This document shows, piece by piece, positions 27,342 to 40,700 of a stretch of 64,000 nt of DNA. A model generated the notes under the pieces. That model was not told the DNA's origin. It did no database searches and saw only the letters and a program-made list of their open reading frames with translations. Source of the DNA: Daphnia carinata (Eukaryota; Arthropoda; Branchiopoda; Diplostraca; Daphniidae); NCBI RefSeq assembly GCF_022539665.2, contig NC_081331.1, positions 1,088,501-1,152,500 on the forward strand, given 5' to 3'. Position 1 is the first letter of the stretch, and each line of letters starts with the position of its first letter. Made by a program: the position numbers and the translations under genes.

Positions 27342-27548
27342 TCAAACAGGTCCGAGGGATCCGAAAATCATTTGTCCTTGTGACAGGTAGAGAGAAATGA
27401 CGATGACGACAATGACAAGAACGACGAGGCAAAGCAGAAGGAGAAGGCAACAGCAGACTCGACGACGTAGTTTATGGCTATCAGAGCGACGTTGAAGCAG
27501 AGCCTCTTCGACGCCATCCAGAGTGAAATCCACGCACATGGACCTTTC
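27342..27548 (-). CDS. Probable terminal exon with a transmembrane helix
   Basis: Read on the minus strand, a pyrimidine-containing acceptor ending in AAATAG at 27549 opens a phase-0 exon of 68 codons plus stop. It starts ERSMCVDFTLDGVEEALL, passes a basic stretch (QRRSDSHKLRRR), then a helix of about 23 hydrophobic residues rich in Cys, Leu, Val and Ile, and ends after a short tail at 27342. The upstream exon at 32044-32203 also ends in phase 0, so the two can be joined. The basic side predicts a cytosolic N-terminal part and a short extracytosolic tail. The caution is that the opposite strand here is rich in Asp, Lys and Glu codons, whose complement is hydrophobic by composition. It could also belong to another minus-strand gene. 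Confidence 0.5.
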   Translation of the reverse strand, partial: ERSMCVDFTLDGVEEALLQRRSDSHKLRRRVCCCLLLLLCLVVLVIVVIVISLYLSQGQMIFGSLGPV

Positions 27549-30500
27549 CTATTTACAATTCATTGAAGGAAACACATAAATAAAGATTAATGAATATACA
27601 GGTATCATAAAACAGAACTGACATTGTATCATGGGCGCATCGAAACCTCCCCCCAAAAGCTCAGCACGCACGTTCAACTGTTCCGCCAGCTTGAAATTTA
27701 CCATAGGAGAAGGTTCACCAGTTGAGACGCGAGGCTATTTGCATTATTGCTGACAAAATTTGAGCTATATTGATTATACACATCAGTACAAGTCAACTGT
27801 CTCTCTTTGTCTGTGTGTGTGTGTGGCTCTCGATCTAATTCTATATGCGGAGCTGGAGCAGCTTAGAGTCAACGTACGCTGTCCAGGGTTACACCCACCG
27901 CCCATCACCTTATACTTATTTATGTATAAGTCAGTAGAAAGCCCAGAGAAATAAGAGCTTTGAGCTTAAGGCACAACAACGTATAGAACTGCAGTGGCTG
28001 GGGGCCAAAGCTATAATCCGATCGAACAGCAAGAGCGAGGACAGCGCCTGAGTAGGTAATTTGGAGCTTCAACTTTGATTGCAGATGCGTGTTCTGATAA
28101 CACGGGCCAGCCATACTGATGGCTTCAGCTAACAGAGTATGGCACCTCTGCTTTCCTCTTCTTATTGGACAGTATTTATTTATTCAATCTTTCTTTATTA
28201 ACTAAACGTCATTTTATTTGAGATGTGGCGATTTACGACGTTCATTTGATTTCATTTGAATTCAATAGAATCTCCACGAAGTTATACGAAAAGAGTAGCC
28301 CGGATACTTGAGCGATGCAATGACTGATCCACTACACCATATCGCAAAAGTCTAGCGTAGATTTAACTCAAGTTGACATCACCTAGATGGTTTGCGCCAA
28401 GATTTGCGAGATTGTTTGAGTCAGCGTGACGGGCATCACGTGAATCTGACCGTTCCATAGAATAGGATAAGACAGCAAAGGCAGGGTGACCATAAGGGAA
28501 CAAGACGTCACATCCTGTTGATTTTGAAACTTCATTTTTTTTTTTTTTCATTTCTTTGTCCCCACACGAGCGTTATGGAAGAAGGAAAAGTCGGCTTCCC
28601 AGATGGCCATTCATCGAATAGCAGTCATTCAGGGGAATCAAGTTTTACAGGTCGATAAACAAGTCGTGCAAAACACAAAGTTTCAGAAGGCGGCGGCCAG
28701 TGATGATTCATAGATGGAATCGACAGATGCTATAACTTTGGATGAGGCGAACAATGAAATAAACAGAGCATACTCTTCCGCCATATATTTTTTCTATCGT
28801 GTTTCTTTTTTGCCTTGACTGTGTGCACATCAGACGCCGGAAACGGACATCAGACACTACGCAGAGTCACAAAAAGTTGAAGGCGACTTGATAAGTTGAT
28901 TGCAAGAGCGCGTTTCTTATGATTTCTGACGCTTTTTTTTTCGTATATTTTTTGGTTCCATCTTCGCGGAAACACGGGACGTAAGGGGGTCGTGAACGAA
29001 ATCACGCAAGCAACAACTGAAAATGACAAAAAAAAAGGGGGAGAAGGGGAAGATTTTCTCAAGCGAATCGGCTCAAAGTCGCACGACGTTGCGATGCGTG
29101 GCCGCACCGGCCGCTGCGCTTCATCCGACCAGAACGGACATCGTCAGAGTTTTAAAATAATGGAATATAAAAAGAGCTTTTCTGCTGGCGTTGAGCTACG
29201 AAAAAATCGAGTGACGCAAACAACGGTGTCAATGTGCGCACCTCACTCATGAGGAACCAAGGACGACTATGGCTGGCAATGGACGTCATAACCAAAACTT
29301 ACTCACATCATTTCTTTTTTTTTTTTCACAACATCTGCTCTGCTGGGAATCGGCTTGTCTCGAATTTTTCTTTTTTCTGCTCGATATAATCATTTTTTTT
29401 TTTTGCTGCTTCCCAGGTTTGTACGGCCTTCGATTTATCATTCAATGAAATTCTAGTTGAATTCTTCTTGACAATGGCAATTTTCAATTCTGTGCTCCGA
29501 CATGAGGTGACGCTAAGTAATGGCAATTAGGGCACACTATACTTTGAACTCGTTTTCGATTTGAAAAAGAACGAAGAGAGCGAGACAAGAAAACGGTCGT
29601 TGAGTACAGGGCTGTGTAACTGTGCGTGTCTTCACAATTCACGGTCACCAATGAATTAAAATTGGACGGGAGAAATATGCGGATGGAAGTAAAAATTAGG
29701 GTTCCCGAAAAAAACCTCAAAGGTCCGCCTTCCGTGTCCGGCCTGCGGTCAAACTCAACAACTCCACACGGTTCTCTTATTCTTTACTTAGGGACGCATG
29801 GCTAACTACGCCAACACCTGTCTATGCTGTTTCGCTTTATTATTTCTTTTGTTCTCGTATTTTTTTCCTATTTATTTTATTTTATTTTATTTTTTCATAT
29901 TTTCGTAGTGGTGGTAAAAAGTTTGTTTATTATATTCCGAGAAAACCAAACTTGCCTTTTTCCAAGACACTTCCGGCCAATCTTCCATTTTCCCTTTCGT
30001 TTCCCAATTTACCAACTGCTTGTATTTTAAAGGAAACAAAAGATAAATGTCGATTCCAGTCGGTTTCACTTTCACCCAACTCACCACTTTTCCAACGTCA
30101 CTTTCCCTTCTTTCCATCGTATGCTGTTGACTATTCTAAAGCAAAAAGAAATGACGGAAGCGTAAAAATAAAAAAATAAACTAATATCGCACGCGAGACA
30201 ATGTCTCCATTGCAAAACGTTGAAAGTCTTTCCTTCGAAAAAAAAAAAAAAAAAAGAAAACTGAAAGTGGAAAGGTGACGAAGACCTCCTATCACATTCG
30301 AATCGATGGTCGCCTACACACAACAGGCAATCACGTTCTACACAAACACGAAATCCTATGGCTTTTCTTATTCTAAGCGAAAAGACGCGAGCTACTGTGG
30401 ATGAAGAAAGAGGCTCCTTTCATCGCAATAATAAGTGCAATCAAAGTTAAAAATAGTCTTCCGATTATTTTGTAAACATCTTTCGCAACAACAACCGAAT

Positions 30501-32043
30501 CATTATTTCGTGCCATCAGCGGGACAAACGCGAAGGGGAAAATAGCTGCAGAGTAGTGTTGAGTAAACATGACACTAAAGCGGATAAGATGAAGGGTGCG
30601 ATGAAGTGAAGCCGAGCATAACCGATTTTCAGCTATAGTGCTCTGCAAAGTGTCACTACCCCGTTTACCCCAAACAGAAAAAAAAAAGGAACCGGAGAGA
30701 CGAGGGAGAAAATCGGGACCGAATAAAAAAGAAAAAGGGAAAAGAAATAGGACAAAAGCAAAGGAAAGATTAAGAGATGGGAGAACAAACGACACGATAA
30801 CTCGACGTCTGGCTGATGTCAGGACTATATGACACCTCGTTATAACCGTAGTGAACGCAGTTATGAAATAATAGGCAGAACACATTGCGAGAGCTTGTCC
30901 CCAGCGGAAGATGTTTTGCTTCCACCATAGTTAAAGAAGTGGGTGCAGATAATAATAGGACAGCCGGGATGAGGAACAAGGCGAATAGTACAAGAGCGCA
31001 ATTGTATATCTAAGAAAAAAAAAAGGAAAAAAAAAAAATAAAGAAATAAAAGAAAACGAGAGCAGATAAAACGAGGCAAAGAAGATGAGTGAGATGTTGG
31101 CTGGCTGGCGTACCAATTAGAGCGAGTGAGCGCTGAGAATCCGAAGATTTAGTCGATCGTAACACAACCCGAGAGGCGTCGAGTAATTCATCAACTGCGA
31201 TTGTGTTATCATCTTGTGCCGTTTATTAAATGGAACGAGGTTCGACGGCTGGATATAAAATATATATAAAAAAAAAAATAAAATAAACGACATCAAAAGA
31301 TGGGAAGGAAGAAAAGAAAAAGAGATAGCGCGCTGAAATTGATCGATGGCCAACGGCTTTTGTGCTTTGCAACAACAACCGGACGGCGTGAAAAAAAAAA
31401 ACTCATCTTCCCGAGTAGTTCTCAGGAAAAGAAAAATAAAAACTAAAAAAAAAAAAGAATATCCTGTATCAAAGTTCACATGCCTGTGAAGAGCAATTCA
31501 ATCTGCAATATCTTCCTATATCTATCTTTTTTTTTTTCAAAAATGTATTTTCATCCCTTCGCTACTGTTTGAATCTCTTTCAAAACGCAACAAGAGATAG
31601 GCTTCATAAGAGATGACGGACGAACAGAAGGGGAAAAAAAATAGGATCATTTGGCCATTCTCATGGCCCGTGGCCACCTTACAAAGGACCCATCCTCGGG
31701 TCCGACAAAACCTCAAGAAAAATCAATCCATTCGCTAGTTGGTTCGATCCATTCGCCAGTCGGTCGATGCTGGACGTGTCGTGCAGAAAAAGAAAAAGAA
31801 AAAAAAAAACATCGATAAGATGCCATAATAGGATACGGTGCCTCGAACACACGTAAAAAAAGATTTGGCCGCGAGAAGCCACGCCTTTTTATTGTTATGA
31901 AAGCGGATGGGAAATAGGGTACGGTCGGACGCAGATGGCCAGTGAGTATAGTGGCAATGAAACTGAGCCAAAAATATCATAGCAAAATGGCGACGACAGA
32001 CGGGGACGAGTGAGAAAATTGACAGTCTGAACTCGTCACTTAC
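27549..32043 (-). other. Presumed 4.5 kb intron, low-complexity DNA
   Basis: If the transmembrane exon belongs to the gene at 32-34.7 kb, this is its third intron. Much of it is A- or T-rich, especially 29.3-31.9 kb. Minus-strand frames such as 30373-30885 (170 codons) are Phe/Ser/Leu-rich translations of that low-complexity DNA and I do not call them genes. A frame at 28363-28551 looks weakly protein-like but is out of phase with the upstream exon. Confidence 0.5.
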
Positions 32044-34689
32044 TTGGCAGGCTGCGCCGTAATTCGGATGCAATTGTAAATTGTTGTAAGGATCCAATCG
32101 GATCGCGGCCGACGGTCGACCCGTCGCAGAAGAGCTCGCTTTCGTGGCCTCTTGCTGATGATAATGCTCCCATGTGGACACTTTCTCCGCTCCGTCCTTG
32201 GCACTGCACAAACGTTAAAGGAAAACACACAACAAAAGAAAAGAATTGTAAGTGAAAAAGGGATTGTGAGAGGGATGACAGACGGCCAGAAGAAGATGAG
32301 ATATTATCCAATCAATGATAGTAAGGCTATAAGGGTCAAAACAATCTTTCAAGAACGGGCTATAATTACTTGCGATTGTAGTTGTCTAATTGCGCTTGCA
32401 GATTGTACGAGTAATAGCCGACCAGGCGACCTGAACGTGCATCTACGCCCGCGTTGACCGACGAGGCCGACTGCTGCTGCTGGTAGCGGTGCGGTAAGTA
32501 ATGCGGATTGAGCTTTAACTCTTCGATAATGTCCGGACAATGATTGGACGTCTTGTGATTATCGCTGGTGGTGCTCCCAGATATGCTTCCGACGCTGCTA
32601 TTCGCACTTGCAGTGGAGATGCTCGATTTGGTGGACTGCTCATTGTCCACCGTGTCGGCCGAGAACGTGACCCGCCTCGATCCGGACGAACGAGACGACG
32701 AATTAGAAAGTCGGTCGTGTTCAAATGGATCGCCGTAGCTCGTCTGATGAGACGGCATACACATCCGGTTGGGTGTCACTGCAACAAGGACTTCATTATC
32801 GTTGGTAGTCGCCTCTTCAGTGATTGTCGTTGGGTGATACATGCCAGCCAAGTAGGAGAAAGGCGATGCACCAGGGCAATAAAGCTCGCCGCCATTGATT
32901 CGTCTGTCGTTGATCGTCATCTGCGGCTGCTTATTGCCAACTGAAAAATTGACGTCGCCATTCTCGGGCACGTAAACCTGATCCAGTCTGCGGTTAAAAA
33001 ATGGATCGTCGTCATCGCTTTCGGTTAACAATTGCGAACGCGAACTCTTGTCCCAGCGTTCCTTCATCATCGAAATGCGCCGCGCGATCGAACTGCCGAT
33101 CGTGGCCGACTCGTCCTCATTTTTGCTGGCCGGGCTAGCCGGATAGGAAACGTAGACTTCGGGCGTTGATCCGCTGCACGATGTGGATGCGTCGCTATTT
33201 TTACTGAGGGCGCGTGACACGGTGGCCACCACCCGACTTTGGCTGATTGTCTGACTAAGTTGGCGAATTTCAGATAACTCGGCTGGCGTCATCTTTTGAT
33301 TGCGGCAAAGGTCTTCTTTATTGTATTGCTGTCTGTTTGCATGGGCTGAATCTGAAGCCGAATCGTCTGTCGATTGGCCGTCATAGCTTGTCATGACGAG
33401 AAGCGAGTGAGTGACGATCGAATCAAGGCCGCCGCGATCTTCGTCGTCAGCAAAGGCCACTCGGCCATCGGCGTGATCGTCAGTTTGCGGAGCGATCAAA
33501 ATTTTCGTCACGTAGTTCTCGTTTTGTTGCACGATTGCAGAGGTGGCAGCTTTGCAGCCACGACGTCCAGCAATGGCCGCACTCTTGGACGGCCACACAG
33601 GATGTGGTATAGTCCTGTGAGAAGTGGACGGATGATCGTTGCTGATGTGCGCGTGTTCATCATCCTCGTCCCACTCGTCGACAACGGCGATCGGTCTCTG
33701 CTTGGACGCTTCATCAGTTCCGGTGCTGTTCGGCTTGTTGGCACCCGCCACCGATGGCATGTGAATTCTGGTTACATAGAGCGAGTCTTGATGCACCAGA
33801 TTAGCTTTTCCGATCCGTCGCGGTATCAATCCGGCAGCTGCGACGCCATCGGCCGTTGTCGCTTTCTTGGACGGCGGCGATCGATCCAGTCGCGGCCCTA
33901 ACACGAACTGACGTCGGTAATCACTGGCGGGACTCGACTCGACTAAGTGTTGCTGGTAGTGACGACGTTGATTGTCGACCTGATAATGCTGTCCTTGTTG
34001 GCTACTCGGGTTGACTTGATGTTTGTGATTGGGCGCGTTGGTGCCGTTTGGCCGACGTTTGTCCGCATCGACAGCGCTTTCGTAACCCGACGAGCTGGGC
34101 GTTTGGCATTGTTCGCTCCGGTTTGACGAACGACTGTCATCCATCAGCCGCTTCTCACCTTCGGTTAACTTAATCATCATCACGTCTTTTGGTGAGTCGA
34201 CAAATAACGGGTTCATCCTGTAACACAACGGCCTGCTCATTATCTAGGCTTCTGAAAAATAAACTGATTTTCCCCCTCTCTAACGGACATCAGGTCCTAT
34301 TCGAATTGGCGTTTATCAACACGCACGCCAACACGGACTCTGGCGTGGTGGCGATCGATAGCCAACGCCCGACAAAACACAGAGACACATAGTCTCTTAA
34401 ATGTATAACAAACACTAGTTATATACTTATACTTATTGCGATGCGCTTGAGTATTGCATTACCTGGTAACCGAGTAGATTTGCTCCGGTTCAGATTGTCG
34501 TCTCAGCGCTGCCGATTTCCAAGTCCTTTTCGTATCCAAGAGGATGGTGTTGACGTTAAGGGTCGCCAGGGGATCGTCTGTAAGCCAAGGAAGTGGGCTA
34601 TTGTCAATGGTATTCGATGTCTTATTAGACCTAGACGGAGACACAGTCGGGGGATTGTTCCCCTTTGGTGCTGCAATCCACTTGAGCAT
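32044..34689 (-). CDS. Unrecognised long, polar, probably disordered protein
   Basis: Three exons join in phase: 34463-34689, 32370-34217, 32044-32203 (745 codons, continuing past a GTAAGT donor). The ATG at 34689 is preceded in the same frame by a TGA, and an acceptor-like CTCACCGTAG at about 34739 suggests a spliced 5' leader. The protein starts MLKWIAAPKG and is rich in Ser, Asp, Asn, Gln and Arg, with no recognised folded domain. It holds two similar short motifs, YVTRIHMP and YVTKILIAP, a SSGYESAVDADKR segment, an ISMMKERWD segment and an RRVTFSADT segment, the last looking like a basophilic phosphorylation site. It has the look of a large cytosolic tail or scaffold. A distal exon at 27342-27548 may add a membrane helix, giving about 813 aa. 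Codon use and open length make it a real gene; the function is unknown. Confidence 0.78.
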
Positions 34690-34738
34690 GGCGTCCGTCC
34701 TTTGATGACTGTCGACTCACAACGGCAGGGTTGAAACC

Positions 34739-37700
34739 CTACGGTGAGAAAAAACAAAAAGTGGTTTTCTTAAATCAATTTGGAATCAAAGAAGAAGAAA
34801 CCAAACAATGAAGGGCGTTGTGTTCTTCTGTCGGAACATAATAGAAAGTTAAAAGCAATACACACAACCAAAATCGAGAATTGAATTACGAGTGGTTGGT
34901 TGATGCAAAAACGCGAGAGTTGTGTTGGCCCGTTTGTGCAGCAGCGCGGTGTTTTAAAGAAAAACAGCTAAACTGATGACATTCTTACAATGTTTGGTCA
35001 TCTTGTGCCACTCTGGTGTGCAAAGAATCAAGTGAAAAGAGGTTTGTCGTGAATGTTTCGTTTATCCGGCGTAAAGTCAAGATTGTAGACCCTTTCAAGG
35101 GTTAGCAAGCAACAGCTCTTGAGTAAAAGTGGGCCTCGTAAACAAGCACGTTCGATACGTTGGTCTGTAATTTCTTTTTTATTATTAACTAAGATACTTC
35201 CGCGTTGCATATGTTGATTCTAAGAGATAATAGTTCGGCATATTTCGAATAGATCCGGAATTAGAATATGCCTATTATTAGATCGGGTTCCAATCTCCTT
35301 ACGAGGAAAACTATTCTTGCAGTCGGATAGCCTTTAACGCATATGCAACGCACATTCACAACACGAAAGTTGAGTGGTATGGGGAAATTCCCACGTCCAC
35401 TACTCCTCTTCTTTCTATACATATATACACTATACGTTATAGGTTTATTTGAGAAAAGAAGATGAACAGGATTGTGGCATTCCTTGATTCCATTCGATGG
35501 AATAAACTGTATAGTAGACTTGGCCCGGATGCAAGCCAATCACTACAACAAGTCCGGAAACGTCATTGGTCGGGGAATGGCAGCAACTACGTGACTCCCA
35601 ATTGGAATTCCTCGCCAACAGAGACACACGATATGTATCTACATGAATAGAGTTCAGCTGCGAGATGACAGCGAGAGAGAAAATGCCGCCTGTACATTCC
35701 TTATTAAGACATCGTTGAGAAACGTCGAACAACGCGATTGAATTTCTAGCGATTCTCATTTCGTTTTATATAATGCCCGACGTGTATGGCAGCAGGGGGA
35801 AACATAAACCCTCTACACGCTCATTCTTTTCGCATGATTGCATTCCGATTGGACGGTGAAATGATAAAGACGTGGAATTCGGTTCCCCGTCTCGCAGGCT
35901 GCGTTTCTATGGCCACTGGTTGATGTGTTGCCAAGTCTTGCATCAGCCAAGACGCTGAGAAGAGGCAACAGGCATTTTCAAAATCAATAGACCAGAACAT
36001 TGGCCAACCATTGGACACATATAGAGAGCTAGAATTCACTTTCACGCAAGAGTTGCTTCGTCCTTCATCTACCGAACTATTTCCTTTTCTTTGTCGAGCA
36101 TCTCGCTGTGTTGACGCCATCATCAACTGGCTGATAACATAATCAAGCCAGCTGCTACCTACACCCCCCACAACACACAGTACAGACGCTCAGTGATGAT
36201 AGACAAAAGAGCGCTGTGTATTTTACATGGACGCGAATGGAACGAGGGCCGAAAAGGTGTGCAATGAGCGCACCTTTTGTTTTCCCCTGTAGGATGTGTG
36301 TGTACCAGCAGTCGGTCAAAGAAGAGGCACCCTTTTTCCAGCTGCTTCCTACACCCTAAGGCCATGCCTCTTGTTATAGTCGCCAACTTCACCTGTAGCT
36401 GTGCTGAGTATTATTAGTGTGTGCAGCCTGTCTGTCTAGGGTTAGAGTGTACACAATATAATATGCCTTGCTCGCTTCCTTTCTCTCACACCCTCTTTCT
36501 GTCCTCCCTGACCCATTCCACTGTTCTTCACATCGCTGGTAGTCGCCTTTCTTGTTACTTATTCTTAAAGTCGACCTACTTTTCTTCTTTCTTTTTCCCT
36601 TTCAATTGTGTTGTCTTCTTCAGTTTCATCCTAGAACTTGCCTTTCTCTTGTAGGACAAAAACTTACTTCCTCTAATTGTTTTTGCCTCAACTGTTTGTC
36701 ATTTGTGACAGTCTCTTACGGCCGTCGACTGATTCTCTAGCAAACATAATCCGACACTCTAATCCGTGGAGCTCAAATATAAAATGATCTGATCACGATC
36801 GTGCTTAACGTCCCAGCTTGCTGAGTTTATCCAGCAAGTTTGTAGGGCTTACGTATGGCAGAGGTAGCAACAGCAAACTCTCGAATGTTCGTAGGTGGAC
36901 ACGTTACAGTGCGATAGGCTTTTCATTTACACGTTTCTCACGCGTGCTTTACGTCACTGTGTAGGTGTATGGTGTGTCATTGATTATGTTCGTTGTTAAG
37001 AAGCGCAGTTTCGACGGCTGGCAAATGCTAGTTTTAAGCAGTTCTCAACTAGGGCGACACCAAGGAGCCGTGAAAGGTAATATATGACGTGCACGGCAGA
37101 CTCACCTTTCGTTTGTACGGAAAAAGAATGGCTACTGATCTAGTCTCGTACGCGAAAATTGTTTTTAATTCTATACGGTAAGTTTCACTGCCCTACATTG
37201 CCATCATTTCAGTTACTGTGTCATTCGGGACTGTATAGAGGTATCGCTAAACTATGAAACACAGCTGGCCGGGGATTGAATCAATAGCTGCTTTAACATG
37301 AGACGCAAATTGTTTAAATGTTTACAATTTTTTTTCGCTTTCTTTCTGCACCCTGTTGAAAACAAACCGGAAAAATTGGGACGAGTTCAGGTGGAATTTC
37401 AAAGCAAGAGTTTTTGTTGTTGTTATATGTTATAGGGGCGCAAACAAAAACAGGCCCAGATACAACGGGTTCGGCTCAAGAGAAAAGCACGCCGAATATG
37501 TCCAACCGGTAGCTTAGTGGATGGGTAATCACGCCGAAGAACAAAGACGCATCCCAAGCAAAAGTCCTTTGATGTCCTTTGTTGTACCAGTCGTGTTTAC
37601 ACTTGTTGTCCTTTTTTTTTTCTTTAAATTCCAAATGCCATTCTGGTATCAATTAATCAACATGTCTTCGCTTGGTTCCGCAATCCTGACTTACCGGAAT

Positions 37701-40700
37701 GACATACACATCGGCTGTACGCCATTCCGGGTGCTTGCATCTTTTCAACGTCAACCTCTCACACAATTTTGGCTATGAAAATCACTTTGAACAAGACTTA
37801 CCTTCATTCTCTACAGGGTATTTCCAATAAGGTATTGTAATAATCCAGGAACTTTGGTTAGTCGAACTATTTTGGAAGAAAAATCAGCCTAGGCAGCACG
37901 ATATCGAAAGAAAATAATCCACCAGTGAGCGAACAAACAACTTCTGCTCGCACATCCAAATAAAACCCCCAATTATATAGCGGACATCACTGGGCCGGAA
38001 AAGCAGACTCCTGCGGCTATGTGGTAAGCGGAAGAAGGGGAGGGGGGTTGCGAGTTGTGTGTGCAGGCGAAACGTAGAGACCCGACTGATGTTGTCGACT
38101 ATATTCACCCGGCTGGTTATAGAAGAAGAAATATATAAAGAACAAACGCACCACACCGGACTTTTTTTTTTTGAAAAGAAGTAAACAACAGAAAGAGAGG
38201 TGGCTACGTGATTGGTCAGCCCTTGGGTCCGGCCTTAAAGTCTTCCTCTAATATTCGTGGGCGGAACAGGTGGTTTTTTTTTTTTTGAGGAAGTTCTTCG
38301 TGGAAAGTAGGTTCCCTGCTGATGGTATTGTCTTTTTTTTTGTGTTCTGTTTCCCTTTTTCACCTTCCCTTTCCTTCACCCCCGCCCACCCCCATTTTTC
38401 TTCATATCGGAACGTGAGCGCGGCTCTTTTAGCAAATGAACACAATCAAGTTTTCCCATCTTTGTTGTACCGAGATATAAAACAAACGAATCGCAAAAAA
38501 AAATCAAAGTACATAATACAAGCGATTGTGTTTGCAATTAAATGGAGTGGAAAAACAATCTGATATTGGGCGGCTGATAGCAACAACTTTGATCCGGTAC
38601 CTTGAGCAAAGGTGAACTTCATTATCTTTGACTTCCTTTCGCTTTTATTTGACGTCAGAAAATTAAAAAAAAAAATATCTCATTAAGTGGTCCTTAAAGT
38701 CTAAAGAGGATTTCAAGGAACTACTCCCTTGCTGTCTTTCTACCTTTCCACAAATGGTGGATAACTTTTTGGAATACGAGCCAAAAACTAAGGGAGAAAA
38801 CGAACTCGGCTAAAGTTATACACAATTCACTGCATGAGTGACTATATAACACGATGTAGACAAAAGCAACTTGCCAACAAGCATTATATACACACCGACT
38901 ATTCTACGAAAGATGGTTACTATGGTTTCTTTATTGTCCTAATCAGTTATCAGATCTGCGACGTTGTAAACGCTGTGAATCATCGTCAATGCTGAATACA
39001 CTTTTGCTGCTGATCCATTGTCGATCGTTATCGTCTGTGCCGAGGTCCTTCCTGTTTGTTTGTTTGTGGTTCGCCTATAATAAACAATAACATCACACGA
39101 AGCTCGCCTTCCCCGTCAGTCTCTCACGCCAGGGAAGCATTTCTTTCTTTCGTTTTGAACAATCGTTTACGAATTTTTTTGCCTCAAATTCTTCCCGCGC
39201 CATCGTTTTTTTTTTCCTTCGGAAATGAACGAGTGGGGACGGTTAGACAAACGCGAGAACCAAGTCAAGAACGTCGTTTTCTGATTGTTTGGTCACTTTC
39301 AATTGTTCAAACGAAAGCGATGGCAACGCGTTTTTTTTCAAGGTGCATCTGAGTTTCGAGTGTTGCGGTTCGGCCGTTTGACACGTAAACAGATGACATT
39401 ATGTGTTACCGCCTTTTTGTAGCCTAATGCTAATCGATTTGGCATCAGCCTCGGTGTAAAACTAAATCGTAATTCAAGGTCCCACGCACGCTACGTCGTC
39501 AAGTTTAAAAGAAAAATAAAAACCGCAAGAGCGGAGAGAAGCCCTTTTGGCGACGACGACTAGGTCGTCTGATTGTCCACTAACACACTTTTTTATTTGC
39601 AGATGAAACAAATATTGTGCTTCGTTCAGAGTTAATGGCGTATTGAAGACCTTCGTGGCCGACTCAATCGGCCTTACACAACAGTAGCCCGCGCTATTAT
39701 GTGAGGCCAAAACATCCAAATAATTAATAAATATGTACATAGTGCAGCCCACAAACTTATTGTTCGCTTCAGTTATTGTCAGTTTAATGTTCTACGGTCT
39801 CTTTAGTGGGTTTCTTTTTCGGTTTGCGTTCCTTTGCTGGAGATGATCTAAATCTAATTGCTTCACGGATCTTAAGCTGTGACTCATTCGGTGTGTGATA
39901 TTTTTTTTTAAATAAGGACTTTCATTAGATGCTTAACTGGGGTAAAAACAAGTAAAATCTTGAGTTGTGCAACTTCAAACTGAGGGCAGACATTAACGCT
40001 GGGCCACAAGCCTCCATCTAATGATAAGAAGTATTCATGTGTAACCATTGAACATGCAAATTTGCGGAAGTAAAAAGGAAAAGCAACAGCAACAAGATTG
40101 GCATATAATTGAACGAAAAATGTTCAGTTGCTCAGATCCGGGATAGAGGCAAATGAAATGACTCTGTCCTTCGACGCTTTAGTTATCCAATTAGAAAGTA
40201 AACGCGCAATGAGACCGAATAAATGATTTTTTTGTTATTGTGGCACTCATTGTTATTTCAAGTATTTAAAGCCAATCTATATACTAATACATCCGTATAT
40301 ATCGGGCTACCTTTTGTTTTTCCAACAATACAAACTCGCAATAAAAAAATGCCAATAAAACATTTGCTTTTCAATGCCGACGTTGTAAGCTGTTCTATAT
40401 ATTTTCGAACCCTAGAATGCATTGTGCTTGGCATTTGATAAAAGACGGCAGCTACTGGCGCCGATTGTTGCAATGAAATCGATGTATTATTCCTTTTTCT
40501 TTTGCGTATATTATTTATCTTTTACGCGCACGAACAATAACACGATGTACGTAACAGTCTGCCTTGTATCGCATGCGTAACAGCTGACTGATTTTACAGG
40601 GCAGGTGCAACTATAAGAATAGCTATGCATATGGCGGTGAAGGTGATCGGTCTTGCATGGTTGAAGGCCACCGTGGCGACTTCAGAATTTCTCCCCTTTC

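Noticed and set aside
27133-27450. Minus-strand 105-codon frame (MPSPSALPRRS...)
   Set aside because: It is out of frame with the transmembrane exon candidate and consists of Ser/Pro/Leu-rich shadow sequence with no splice support.
28363-28551. Minus-strand frame with a protein-like look (RHADSNNLANLGANHLGD)
   Set aside because: Its acceptor is out of phase with the upstream exon at 32044-32203, and no other partner exon is visible.
30373-30885. 170-codon minus-strand frame
   Set aside because: Translation of low-complexity T-rich DNA, rich in Phe, Leu and Ser; no domain, signal or splice support.
33374-33901. 175-codon plus-strand frame
   Set aside because: Antisense shadow of the large minus-strand exon at 32370-34217, which has better codon and splice support.
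37501-37570. tRNA A-box-like sequence (TAGCTTAGTGG)
   Set aside because: No B box at the right distance and no cloverleaf stems.
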